A DNA stretch of 55,797 bases from contig NZ_JAKZAL010000028.1 in assembly GCF_022538115.1 (NCBI RefSeq), positions 1 to 55,797 of the forward strand. Direction: 5' to 3'. The position numbers were made by a program, and so were the translations under genes. The stretch is from Cognataquiflexum rubidum (GTDB lineage: Bacteria; Bacteroidota; Bacteroidia; Cytophagales; Cyclobacteriaceae). A model generated the notes under the pieces. It was not told the DNA's origin. It ran no database searches and saw only the letters and a list, made by a program, of their open reading frames with translations. Shown piece by piece: positions 26,060-35,142 of this stretch; within the stretch, counting starts at the first letter, position 1; each line of letters starts with the position of its first letter.

Positions 26060-26329
26060 ACTATTGGTTTTAAGAATTCCGATATTGAAACCAAGTTACC
26101 CCACATAGAATTATAACCGAAATTGATTTTAAATTTTAATGCGTTTAGAAAACGGATTTGACCCAATAACTCCAAAAATATCAGAAAAGTGGGCAATTAG
26201 ACTCTGCTAACTCGAATAAACACAGAGGATAAGGGTATTTTGAGAAAATAACTCAGAGCATTTGCAATTAATGCGCTTGGAAAAAAAATAACTTGAAGAA
26301 TTCTCAAATCAGGTTATGAAATTTGCTGT

Positions 26330-28810
26330 CTATTTTCGCTTTACCCCACGGACTGCTTCTGCTTGTAAAGGTTCCTCAGGCCAGGAATGCTTGGGGTACC
26401 TTCTCTTAAGCTCTTTCTTTACCTCAAAATAAGTATTCATCCAAAAACTTCTCAGATCGGAAGTGACTTGTACAGGTTTGAATCCAGGAGATAAAAGATG
26501 GAGCAAAAGGGGGGTTTTTCCACTATTGATTGTCGGCGTATCAAGCCAACCAAATACTTCCTGCAGCCTTACTGCCAAAACCGGCTTTTCTCCTGAATCA
26601 AAATACTGGATCGCTATGAGGCTTCCGCTAGGTACAGTTAATTTTTTGGGAGCAATTTCACCGAGAAGTCTTTGTTGGTCAAAGTCAAGGCTGTTGTGCA
26701 AAATATCCACCAGGTTCAACTTAAATAGATCTTCGGCTTTCCTGACTCCTGCCAAATATGGACGCAACCATTGTCCGGCATTTTCCAAGAGATTGGAAGT
26801 ATTGAAATCAGGCCAATTTTGATCTTTATTCCATATTCTTAAAGAATTTACCCGGTTTTGGAGTTGTGTAGTGGCTTCATTAAAATCCAGCAAAACCATA
26901 CCTTCGGTCCTGATAGCCTCCAATATGGCTGTGGATTTTTCGTCTTCCGAGATGACTTTGAGCGGCGTTGATTTTAGAATGATTGATCCTAGACAAAGGT
27001 TGGTTACCGCTTGTAGTTCCCCGTTTCTTTTGTCCCATTTGATGATCTTTTTTTCTTTGACCATGGGTAGCAGGTCCTTGGGATTCAATGGAGAAGCCAA
27101 AAATATTTTTCCGATTCCATCTCTTGCATCCACATGGGATACAGCTAGCCAAGATTCATGGGCAAGGTCATCCCGATGGCCCATGGCAACAATTTTTCCG
27201 TTGGCAAGCTGAAACTGGGCATTATTTCCCGGGCGGGAATAGGCAATTCTTTCAGGATATGCATAAGCAATCAAAAGTCCTGTTTCAAAAGGATCAACAA
27301 ACCCATTTTCTGCTTCAATCTGAAGCATTTTGCGGTATTGGCGCGCTATTTTTTCAATTTTATTGATTCCTTTTATGGAAATGTCTTCTTTTCGGGCTCT
27401 CCTCAATGCTTCCAATCGCAGGTTGATATCTACACCAACTCCAGCTTCTAAAGGATCTCTTTCCTCCAACAAAGCGGCAATGTCACATGCAAGGCCCGAT
27501 TTGTTGATTTTCTCTGCCATGAGAAGCATATGTGCAATTCTCGGATGGGCAGGAATGGCATGAATTTTTTTCCCATGGGAGGTGATTTTACCTGCTTCCA
27601 AAGCATTGATTTCATGAAGTAAATCGAAAGCCTGGGAAAGATGCCCTGTCGGAGGCGGAGTAAGCCATGTCAAAAACTGTATGTCTTTCGTTCCCCATTG
27701 GACCATATCCAAGACCAAAAATGCCAAATCTGCCTCAAGTATCTCTGGGGTTCTGTATTCTGCCATAAGGGAATGGGTGTGACGAGACCACATCCTATAA
27801 CAAACCCCCGGACCAAGTCTTCCCGCCCTTCCTGATCGCTGGTCTGCGGAATCTTTGGAAATTCTGATCGTTTCCAACTTTGAAAGGCCGGTTCTTGGGT
27901 TAAATTTTGAAGTACGCCCAAATCCCGAATCCACCACTACTTCAATTCCCTCTATAGTTAAACTGGTTTCTGCAATGGAGGTGGCTAAGACCACTTTTCT
28001 TTTGCCATGCTTATTGGGAAAAATAGCCTGATGCTGTGCCTGTGGGCTGAGCAAGCCATATAATGGATGGATGGAAAAACCCGGCAATAGCTTCCTCAAT
28101 ATTGATTCTGTATCCTTGATTTCTCCCTGACCCGGTAAAAAAGCCAATATGTCTCCACCGTGTTTTTTTGAAGCTTCAATTATGGTTTTTGAAACCATCT
28201 CAGACAAAAGACCCAAATCGATATCACCCACATAAAATTGCTCAACGGGGTAAGATTTACCTTCACTTTTGACTGCAGGTGCCTTGAGCAAATTTGTCAA
28301 TTGGGGCATATCCAAAGTAGCTGACATGACCAAAATCCTCAGATCAGGTCTCAGTACCTGCTGGACTTCCCTACACAACGCCATGGCAATGTCCGCATGG
28401 ATGTTTCTTTCATGAAACTCGTCAAAAATCACCATTCCCACCTCTTCCAACGCATTGTCAGCATGAAGCATCCTTGTCAAAATCCCTTCGGTGACGACCT
28501 CAATCCTCGTTTTGGAGGAAATCTGACTTTCAAATCTGATCCGGTATCCGATGGTTTCTCCGACATTTTCTCCGATCAGGTCCGACATCCTCCAAGCAAT
28601 TGTTTTGGCCGCCAACCTTCTAGGTTCAAGCATCAATATCTTTTTGCCTCCCAAAAAATTTTCATCCAATAAAACCAAAGGCAAAAGAGTACTCTTGCCC
28701 GCTCCGGGAGGGGCATTGACGATCAGGGTGTTGTTCGAATCGAGGAGGGATTTTACTTCAGGAATGATGTCCTTTACAGGAAGATCAATGGAGTGGTAGT
28801 CGAATTTCAA
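26330..28810 (-). CDS. hrpB: ATP-dependent helicase HrpB
   Basis: DEAH-box RNA-type helicase, 826 residues, usual length. Motif I NAPPGAGKST (32-41), Ia EPRRLAAK, motif II DEFHER (130-135), motif III VMSATLD, motif VI QRSGRAGRLGPG and the HrpB-specific C-terminal region (SPGFKPVQVTSDLRSFW, YPKHSWPEEP) are all readable. The cellular role is poorly defined despite wide conservation. Transcribed on its own; about 270 bp of featureless DNA lie downstream. Confidence 0.96.
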   Translation of the reverse strand: MKFDYHSIDLPVKDIIPEVKSLLDSNNTLIVNAPPGAGKSTLLPLVLLDENFLGGKKILMLEPRRLAAKTIAWRMSDLIGENVGETIGYRIRFESQISSKTRIEVVTEGILTRMLHADNALEEVGMVIFDEFHERNIHADIAMALCREVQQVLRPDLRILVMSATLDMPQLTNLLKAPAVKSEGKSYPVEQFYVGDIDLGLLSEMVSKTIIEASKKHGGDILAFLPGQGEIKDTESILRKLLPGFSIHPLYGLLSPQAQHQAIFPNKHGKRKVVLATSIAETSLTIEGIEVVVDSGFGRTSKFNPRTGLSKLETIRISKDSADQRSGRAGRLGPGVCYRMWSRHTHSLMAEYRTPEILEADLAFLVLDMVQWGTKDIQFLTWLTPPPTGHLSQAFDLLHEINALEAGKITSHGKKIHAIPAHPRIAHMLLMAEKINKSGLACDIAALLEERDPLEAGVGVDINLRLEALRRARKEDISIKGINKIEKIARQYRKMLQIEAENGFVDPFETGLLIAYAYPERIAYSRPGNNAQFQLANGKIVAMGHRDDLAHESWLAVSHVDARDGIGKIFLASPLNPKDLLPMVKEKKIIKWDKRNGELQAVTNLCLGSIILKSTPLKVISEDEKSTAILEAIRTEGMVLLDFNEATTQLQNRVNSLRIWNKDQNWPDFNTSNLLENAGQWLRPYLAGVRKAEDLFKLNLVDILHNSLDFDQQRLLGEIAPKKLTVPSGSLIAIQYFDSGEKPVLAVRLQEVFGWLDTPTINSGKTPLLLHLLSPGFKPVQVTSDLRSFWMNTYFEVKKELKRRYPKHSWPEEPLQAEAVRGVKRK

Positions 28811-28833
28811 AATAAAGGTTTTGGTGTAAAGGT

Positions 28834-28883
28834 AAAAAAATACCGCTGTTTCTTGATTTTCTCAATTCTTGACCCAGCGGTAT
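28834..28883 (-). terminator. Rho-independent terminator after the DUF2911 gene
   Basis: On the minus strand ATACCGCTG (28883-28875) pairs with CAGCGGTAT (28848-28840), followed by a run of T (28840-28834). Confidence 0.8.
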
Positions 28884-28904
28884 GTTTACAAACAGAATTA
28901 TTTT

Positions 28905-29417
28905 CTATTCAATTTTGGCTGAGGCTTTGCGATATTCCCAACGGATCTCAAAGCTGTCAGCTTTCACTTCATATACCAATCTTTCTTCCAATGTGGAAGT
29001 TTGGATGGAAGAAACCTCAACTCTCAAAGCATCTTTGCTTTGATCGTATTTGTATGCACCCCATTGTTTGGCTTCCTTGTTGAAAACGAAAGTTGAAGTG
29101 GTTTCACCGGGAATGATGAAGAAACTGTATTTTCCTGCCGGAAGTGTCTGACCTTGTACTTTGATATCTTTAGAGGTTTCAAAAGTGGTCGCATCATCTG
29201 CACCTGCTCTCCACACTTGACCGACCGGAACTAAATCCCCCCAGATTACCCTTCCTTTTACAGCAGGGCTACCGTAGTTGATGGTGATTTTAGAACCTTT
29301 AATTGTTCCTTCTGCAGTTTTTGCAGGACTTGCTTTTTCTTGTGCAATCGCAACAATTGACATCATTGCAAGTAACATGGTCAAAAAGCCAAATCTTTTT
29401 AAATTCATTTTTTTCAT
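28905..29417 (-). CDS. Exported DUF2911-family protein
   Basis: 170 residues with a signal peptide (cleavage near AIAQ). The body shows the DUF2911 pattern [33 protein letters not shown] and [13 protein letters not shown]. This family is abundant in Bacteroidota, is exported and has no known function. Transcribed alone, with its own terminator. Confidence 0.92.
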   Translation of the reverse strand: MKKMNLKRFGFLTMLLAMMSIVAIAQEKASPAKTAEGTIKGSKITINYGSPAVKGRVIWGDLVPVGQVWRAGADDATTFETSKDIKVQGQTLPAGKYSFFIIPGETTSTFVFNKEAKQWGAYKYDQSKDALRVEVSSIQTSTLEERLVYEVKADSFEIRWEYRKASAKIE

Positions 29418-29484
29418 GGTTTAAAATGTAGTAAATATTTGATGGTTTAACTTTTGCAGTCTTATTTTGGTTGTAAAAACTTTG

Positions 29485-30630
29485 TTAAATCTTGACCCAA
29501 GCCTGCTTTCTATGACTTTCGATGATCCTTTCGCAGATCAAAAGCTCCCGTAATCCATCAGCAAATGTTGGGAAACTTGGTTTTTCAGGCTGCTTTCCTT
29601 CCCTTACCGCTGCATATACTTCTTTGAACATTTGCTTGGAGGTATCAGGAAATCCTTCATTGTGCCCTCCAGGAAAGCTGACCAAAGCGGAAGCCTCTTT
29701 AGCGAGTAGGGAAGGGTCTTTCATTAAATGATGGTTGGCAGTTTCCCTTTTACCGATCCACAGTTCATTGGGTCTTTCTGAACACCATTCAAAATTTGCT
29801 TTCGAACCTGAAATTTCAATATTGAGCCTGTTTTTCCGCCCCGCATTGACTTGGCTTACCGTCACTGATCCTTTGTTTCCGTTGTCAAATCTTAACAAGA
29901 CACTCGCATGGTCTTCAGTGTTGATTGGCACTTCCGCATAATCAGAGGGTTCAAGCATTTTCCCTGAATAGGTTTCAATGGCTTTCAATGGCTTTAGCCT
30001 TGTCTTATGCACCGTGGAGAAATCAGCCATGACTTCAGTTACTTTTAGGCCTGTGACATACTCAGTGATATCCAAAAGGTGGGAACCAATATCAGCGATT
30101 GCCCTGGAATCACCTGATTTGTCCGGTTCCAATCTCCAATTGTAATCAGTCTGCAGAAACAACCAATCCTGAAGATAAGAACCCATCACACTGTAAACCT
30201 CACCCAAATCGCCGTTTTCCCTCATTGTTTTCATCTGACGGACAAGCGGATAGTAACGAAGGTTGAAATGGACAGCATTTACCAAGCCTTTTTCTTTGGC
30301 CAATGCGACCAATTCTTCCGCTTCCTCTATTTTCGTTGCCAGGGGTTTTTCACATACCACATGTTTTCCGGCCAACAATGCGGCCTTTGATTGAGAAAAA
30401 TGCAAGAAGTTTGGCGTACATATGTGGACTACATCAATTTCCGGCTGCTTGAGCATTTCCTCAAAAGTGTAGGCATTAGGAATTCCGAGTTGGATTGCTT
30501 TTTCTTTGGCCAATTCGATGTTTACCTCGCACAGTGCCGTGACCTCGATATTCGGTAATCTTCTCAGAGCTTCTAAGTGGGCAGGGCCAATAAATCCTGT
30601 ACCAACAATGGCTGTTTTTATTTTTTTCAT
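29485..30630 (-). CDS. Gfo/Idh/MocA-family oxidoreductase
   Basis: 381-residue NAD(P)-dependent dehydrogenase. The N-terminal Rossmann fold is IVGTGFIGPAHLEAL, HICTPNFLH contacts the cofactor and CEKPLA carries the catalytic Lys at about 95. The C-terminal substrate domain contains DIGSHLLDITEY with the family's conserved Asp/His. Members oxidise sugars, inositols or cyclic polyols; without sugar genes nearby the substrate is open. Confidence 0.93.
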   Translation of the reverse strand: MKKIKTAIVGTGFIGPAHLEALRRLPNIEVTALCEVNIELAKEKAIQLGIPNAYTFEEMLKQPEIDVVHICTPNFLHFSQSKAALLAGKHVVCEKPLATKIEEAEELVALAKEKGLVNAVHFNLRYYPLVRQMKTMRENGDLGEVYSVMGSYLQDWLFLQTDYNWRLEPDKSGDSRAIADIGSHLLDITEYVTGLKVTEVMADFSTVHKTRLKPLKAIETYSGKMLEPSDYAEVPINTEDHASVLLRFDNGNKGSVTVSQVNAGRKNRLNIEISGSKANFEWCSERPNELWIGKRETANHHLMKDPSLLAKEASALVSFPGGHNEGFPDTSKQMFKEVYAAVREGKQPEKPSFPTFADGLRELLICERIIESHRKQAWVKI

Positions 30631-30737
30631 TGGTTAAATTGGTTTGAAATCGGAATTAAAGATAGGGGCAAGATTCTTATTTTAAAAAAATAGAAAACAA
30701 AAAGTCAATCCTAGCAAGGTGAAAATGGCCTAAAATG

Positions 30738-30766
30738 AAAAAAGGCCACTGCAGTAGCTGCAGTGG
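30738..30766 (-). terminator. Rho-independent terminator
   Basis: On the minus strand CCACTGCA (30766-30759) pairs with TGCAGTGG (30753-30746), followed by CCTTTTTT. It serves the small membrane-protein gene upstream of it. Confidence 0.8.
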
Positions 30767-30840
30767 ACCTCTTCACCAATTATGAATAGATAAAAAAATT
30801 AGCCAAAGTCAATGTTTTGGATGGGGTAATCAGAGTCTAT

Positions 30841-31284
30841 TTAAATTATTATCATTATCACAGATGCAAAGGCTGTCAAAATACCTAAAATCCGAAATGT
30901 CTTTGCCAAAAAGCCCCTAAATTCAAAGGCCTGCTGTTCTTCAATACTTCCAAATGTGATGCCTCCATTTCGATCGGAATGATAAAAGGCATAGATGTCA
31001 GTTTCAAAATTGTTCTTGTGGGCAAAAACCAATAAAGTAACTGAAAGGATTATAGTAATATAAAGGAGTTGGGATTTGTTGATTTCCATCGTAAACCCTG
31101 AGTTGTCACCAAAAAACGGAAATAAACCGGCCTCACTGAACTCCTTCGTCTCCGCCTGTAGTTTCACTTCATTTATCTGTTTGGAGTTTTTTGGAAGAGT
31201 CTCTTCATTTGCCAAAAGACTTTGGGACATAAACATGAAGCAAACCATCAAAAAAGCAAATGTGCTTATAAGGACTTTTTTCAT
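30841..31284 (-). CDS. Hypothetical membrane protein
   Basis: 147 residues from the ATG at 31284. An N-terminal hydrophobic signal (STFAFLMVCFMFM) is followed by a polar stretch, a membrane helix (LLYITIILSVTLLVFA), a short charged loop and a C-terminal helix ending IMIII. A longer start at 31368 adds residues with no signal character. No family is recognised. It ends at a clear terminator. Confidence 0.6.
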   Translation of the reverse strand: MKKVLISTFAFLMVCFMFMSQSLLANEETLPKNSKQINEVKLQAETKEFSEAGLFPFFGDNSGFTMEINKSQLLYITIILSVTLLVFAHKNNFETDIYAFYHSDRNGGITFGSIEEQQAFEFRGFLAKTFRILGILTAFASVIMIII

Positions 31285-31886
31285 TTCAAATGGAGTATTA
31301 GGGTGAATTTGTTGGGCTTTTGGGTGACTCAACTGATTGAAAATAAGTAAGAAAAAAATTAGTATCAAAATTTATTTATCAAAAAAATTTACATTACAAA
31401 ATTTATAGGATGAAATATTTTTTATTGGATATCAAATATTCTGAATACTACTAAAGCCGTTTTAAAAGTAAGGTAATAAAGCAAATTGAATGATGCTTCC
31501 CCATTTATAAATTAACGTTTCATCAAAATTTTATTCATTAAAATCCTTTTGAAGAGTAAAAACATGAAAAGTATTCTTTTGGATTATCAGATTTTAAAAG
31601 GTAAGTCAATAAATATGAGTTTCCGCAATGTTGCACTTTGGTATTTAGGAGACTTTTTCGGATGCGGATACCCGTCCACTTAACCGCTCATCGTTCGCCA
31701 ACCATTATTAATCTTGCTACATGCAATAAAGCGGATATACATATAAAAATTCATCTTTTTTAAGGTTCATGAAAATATTAAACTTAAAATTATTCTGTAT
31801 ATTTAATCAATTAATTGATAATTAATTTTGAAAAATATTGATTTAGCAATTTTTTATATTAAATTAAAGCTGTTTTTTAAGATAAG
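31285..31886. other. AT-rich divergent intergenic region
   Basis: About 600 bp between divergently transcribed genes. A -7-like TAATTTTG lies at 31823-31830 on the plus strand, some 57 bp before the operon start at 31887, but no good -33 box sits at the expected spacing. A 39-codon frame at 31564-31683 has no supporting evidence. No RNA structure was recognised. Confidence 0.4.
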
Positions 31887-32903
31887 ATGGAAAATCAATT
31901 TGACATAGTCGAGTTTGAAGCGCTAGATGGATTCCGGTGCAATCTTTGGCACTACAAGAAATCGGGAAACTCCAAAGGACCTGTTTTGCTTGTTCACGGA
32001 GCAGGCGTAAGGGCTAATATTTTTAATGCCCCTACGGAAAAAAACATTATTCAGGCTTTGGCTGAGGATGGATATGACGTGTGGTTAGAAAACTGGCGTG
32101 CTAGTATTGATCTAAAGCCAAATGAATGGAATCTTGATGTAGTTGCTGAAAATGACCATCCGGCAGCTGTCAGGAAAGTTGTTGAAATGACAGGGAAAAG
32201 TGAAATCAAAGCCATCATACATTGTCAGGGAAGCACCAGTTTTATGATGTCGTATGTCAAAGGACTGCTTCCTGAGGTCAAAACGATTATCAGCAATGCA
32301 GTATCGCTTCATCCTGTAGTCCCAAAGTTTTCCATCTTCAAGATCAATTTTTTGGTACCTATTGTAAGTATGATGTTTGATTACCTCAACCCGCAGTGGG
32401 GTTTGGAGGCTCCGGATTTCAAAACAAAAATGCTTCGGAAACTTGTTAAGGTTACCCATCCTGAAAATGATACCATGGTAGGCAAATTTGTAAGCTTTAC
32501 CTATGGTTCGGGTTTCCCTGCCCTTTGGCTTTTGGAAAACCTCAATGAGGAAACCAAAAACTGGATACAACAGGAATTTGCAAACGTGCCCTTGACATTT
32601 TTTAAACACATACAGAAATGTATCAGAGAAGGAGTATTGGTTCCTATCAAAAGCAATGGCGTAAAAAATTATGCCCCTGAAACATTTAAACCTAAAGCAA
32701 GAATCATACTTTTTGGAGGCGTGAAAAACTTATGTTTCCTGCCTGATAGCCAACAAAATACCTTCGGGTATTTGGAGAGGGTGGATCCCGGTGTCCATCA
32801 ATTGTACCTTTTGGAGAACTATAGCCATTTGGATGTATTCTTTGGCAAAAATTCCCATGAAGATGTATTTCCATTGATGATAGCTGAATTAAACAAACCT
32901 TAG
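31887..32903 (+). CDS. Alpha/beta hydrolase with Cys in the nucleophile position
   Basis: 338 residues, cytoplasmic. The oxyanion region is LLVHGAG (35-40). The nucleophile elbow reads IIHCQGSTSF, so the position that is Ser in GHSxG is Cys113. A His in NYSHLDVFFG is at about 316. From memory, an HCxGS elbow also occurs in hydrolase domains fused to GMC oxidoreductases; here the GMC enzyme is encoded by the last gene of the same operon. It could cleave or transfer acyl groups. First gene of an eight-gene operon; the next starts 12 bp later. Confidence 0.85.
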   Translation: MENQFDIVEFEALDGFRCNLWHYKKSGNSKGPVLLVHGAGVRANIFNAPTEKNIIQALAEDGYDVWLENWRASIDLKPNEWNLDVVAENDHPAAVRKVVEMTGKSEIKAIIHCQGSTSFMMSYVKGLLPEVKTIISNAVSLHPVVPKFSIFKINFLVPIVSMMFDYLNPQWGLEAPDFKTKMLRKLVKVTHPENDTMVGKFVSFTYGSGFPALWLLENLNEETKNWIQQEFANVPLTFFKHIQKCIREGVLVPIKSNGVKNYAPETFKPKARIILFGGVKNLCFLPDSQQNTFGYLERVDPGVHQLYLLENYSHLDVFFGKNSHEDVFPLMIAELNKP

Positions 32904-32915
32904 ATTTTTACTCCC

Positions 32916-33800
32916 ATGCCACCTAACAGAATCAAAAATTACCAAGGCAAACATGCCTTGGTAGATGGAATCCCATATATAATGCCGGTAAGCGCCAAAA
33001 ATTCACCAGCATTAATGGCGGGTTTTACCTGTGATTGGGAAAAAGCAAATGCACTCCTCCCCGGAAATGAAATCCATGCACTTCGTCTTCCCAACGGAAA
33101 AGCAACGCTACTGATCACGGTAATCAATTATCTGGATACAAGCATTGGTAAATACATCGAGTACAGTATTGCGATAGGTTGTACACACGGCCCAAAACCG
33201 GCACCGAGAATGCTGAATGCGATGATGCTAAAAACCTATGGAACAGGACAATATATCCTTGATCTTCCTGTGAGTAGTGAGGTATCTGTGAAAGGTGGCA
33301 AAGGAATATGGGGAATGCCAAAGCATAAAGCTAACCTCGATTTTAAAGTCACAGACACCAAGGTCACAAGCCAATATGAAAAAGACGGAAAGTTTGCCTT
33401 TAGAATAGAAATAGATATACCCAAGAGTGCTTCCCTGAAGTTGAAAATCGGAGCTACCAACTATTGCAGGTTCAGGAATATGCTTATGGCGTCATATATT
33501 TATTTTGATACCAAGGCCGGTGTCAATCTTTTTGGAAAGGCCAAAGGAAAGCTTTATATCGGTGATCATCCTAATGTTTCGTTTTTGCGGGACATAGATA
33601 TCAATCCTGATCCCTATTTTACTCTATTTATGCCAAAAGCCAATGGCATACTTGATGACCACTTCGATTGTTGGTTTATGACTTATGATGAGCCTCAAAC
33701 TGAAATGCCAGAAGGTTTAGAAAGCATTTATAACCTCGGGTTGAGTGAAGATTGGCTTCCTGATCCTTCGATTACAGATTTCGAAAAGTACAAAATCTAG
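32916..33800 (+). CDS. Acetoacetate-decarboxylase-family protein
   Basis: 294 residues. The segment GKGIWGMPKHKANLDF (about 128-143) corresponds to the GFPK region of acetoacetate decarboxylase, whose Lys forms the Schiff base; K136 is retained and the neighbouring residue is His in place of Lys. IGCTHGPKPAPRML precedes it. Members of this superfamily decarboxylate or hydrate/aldol-cleave beta-keto compounds, so acetoacetate need not be the substrate. In this operon a beta-keto acid arising from oxidation by the GMC enzyme would make sense, as inference. Confidence 0.8.
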   Translation: MPPNRIKNYQGKHALVDGIPYIMPVSAKNSPALMAGFTCDWEKANALLPGNEIHALRLPNGKATLLITVINYLDTSIGKYIEYSIAIGCTHGPKPAPRMLNAMMLKTYGTGQYILDLPVSSEVSVKGGKGIWGMPKHKANLDFKVTDTKVTSQYEKDGKFAFRIEIDIPKSASLKLKIGATNYCRFRNMLMASYIYFDTKAGVNLFGKAKGKLYIGDHPNVSFLRDIDINPDPYFTLFMPKANGILDDHFDCWFMTYDEPQTEMPEGLESIYNLGLSEDWLPDPSITDFEKYKI

Positions 33801-33824
33801 TATTCCACAAAAACCATTTTCCCT

Positions 33825-34307
33825 ATGAGCCCTCTAAAACAAACCATCGTCGACCTGAGCAATGCTTATGTCTTTTTTTGTGCCTCTATTTATTTGGGGA
33901 TGTTCTGGTCCCTTCATTTCTTCTGGTTTCCAAATTATCCTTCCACACTTAATCTGGAGAATTACTACGACGCAATTATCCCTCAAACCACCTTAGCTAC
34001 CAAGTTTTTTTTCATCACTATTCCTATCATGGCAGTCTGTTTGGTGGTCATGCTTGTGTCGGAATGGAAAACGAAACTGATGTGGGTACCTATTGCTTGG
34101 ATTCCCGGACTTTTTGCTCCGGTGATTATCCAACAGGCATATATTGAAGACATCAATGACCAATTCTCGGCAGGGGTACCTGATGAAGCGACACTTCAGC
34201 AGTTATTGACTGAATGGATGTATCTCAATGACTTAAGGTGGATCATATTGACTGTGATGTGGTGCATTACCATGTATTTTTTTATTGCCAAGGCAAAAAG
34301 AAAGTAA
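33825..34307 (+). CDS. Four-helix membrane protein
   Basis: 160 residues with four predicted membrane helices (about 12-32, 62-82, 88-105 and 136-155). Motifs include FCASIYLGMFWSLHFFWFPNY and a conserved-looking LTEWMYLNDLRW. The architecture recalls DUF1772-type small membrane proteins, but the match is not certain. Third gene of the operon. Confidence 0.65.
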   Translation: MSPLKQTIVDLSNAYVFFCASIYLGMFWSLHFFWFPNYPSTLNLENYYDAIIPQTTLATKFFFITIPIMAVCLVVMLVSEWKTKLMWVPIAWIPGLFAPVIIQQAYIEDINDQFSAGVPDEATLQQLLTEWMYLNDLRWIILTVMWCITMYFFIAKAKRK

Positions 34308-34351
34308 TTTCTAGTACCATTTTAGTTTCATCCATTTAACCAGCAGGTAGC

Positions 34352-34729
34352 ATGAAGAAATATCTCACTTTGATAGCCATTGCCATTTCAGTGGTTACCA
34401 TCATTTCGGGTTTGACGCAGGTATTTTTGCCGGCAATGGTCCTGAAGGTTATCGGTGCTGACATTACTGACTCGACCCGCCACTTGTTTGGGATTGTGGG
34501 CATGTTTATGGCTTTATTTGGTGGTATGATGGTGCACGCGATTTACAGTACCCATACAAGTAAAGTGGTAGTTTTTTGGTGCGCTCTGCAGAAATTAGGG
34601 GCTTTTGTTGCAGTAAGCCTCGGGGTCTTCAATGGTCTGTTTTCCTGGATGGCAATGGGTGTTGCGGTTTTTGATCTGTTTTCGGGGCTTTTGTTTTTGT
34701 ATTTCATGAAAACCCTGCCGTCAGAATGA
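34352..34729 (+). CDS. Four-helix membrane protein
   Basis: 125 residues, almost entirely hydrophobic with four helices separated by short turns (LTLIAIAISVVTIISGLTQV, FGIVGMFMALFGGMMVHAIY, FVAVSLGVFNGLFSWMAMGV). The GxxGxFM pattern and size recall DoxX- or DUF4345-like membrane families. It overlaps the next gene by 4 bp. Confidence 0.65.
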   Translation: MKKYLTLIAIAISVVTIISGLTQVFLPAMVLKVIGADITDSTRHLFGIVGMFMALFGGMMVHAIYSTHTSKVVVFWCALQKLGAFVAVSLGVFNGLFSWMAMGVAVFDLFSGLLFLYFMKTLPSE

Positions 34730-35142
34730 AAATGGCCAGCTATTTCTTTTTCTACACCTATATAGGTTTAGTAGTTGTAGCCGGAATATGGGGTGCCTTT
34801 ATCAATCCTGTTTGGGATTTTGCTGCTTTGTTTCATTTTCAGATCAATGATTTAAATGACTTTGAAAGGATAAATATTCTAAGTCAATATAGATTCTTGA
34901 GAGCTTTGGAATTGGGTTTTGGGATTTTTGCCCTGACATTTTTCAAAGAGATCTTTTCAGACCCGAAATTCAACAAGGTTTTTCTGATCATCATGGGATT
35001 GGGAATCATGGCAAGGATTGTATCGTGGATGGTAGATGGCAATCCCGGTCTATTGACCAAGTTTTTCCTCTTTTATGAGGCACTAGGATGGGTAATGATT
35101 TTCGTATTTTCCAAATCTACCCTTTCAAAAAATGGCCAATAA
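34726..35142 (+). CDS. DUF4345-like membrane protein
   Basis: 138 residues, four membrane helices. Between helices 1 and 2 it carries NILSQYRFLRALELGFGIFA, the region typical of DUF4345 (an R-x-x-x-G/E-x-G-F motif), and later IMARIVSWMVDGNPG. Function unknown. The start overlaps the preceding stop by 4 bp and its end overlaps the patatin gene by 11 bp, so it is embedded in the operon. Confidence 0.7.
   Translation: MKMASYFFFYTYIGLVVVAGIWGAFINPVWDFAALFHFQINDLNDFERINILSQYRFLRALELGFGIFALTFFKEIFSDPKFNKVFLIIMGLGIMARIVSWMVDGNPGLLTKFFLFYEALGWVMIFVFSKSTLSKNGQ

Noticed and set aside
31564-31683. 39-codon frame (MKSILLDYQILK...) in the divergent gap
   Set aside because: Very AT-rich surroundings, no promoter or conservation evidence; ends in a stretch of unrelated composition.
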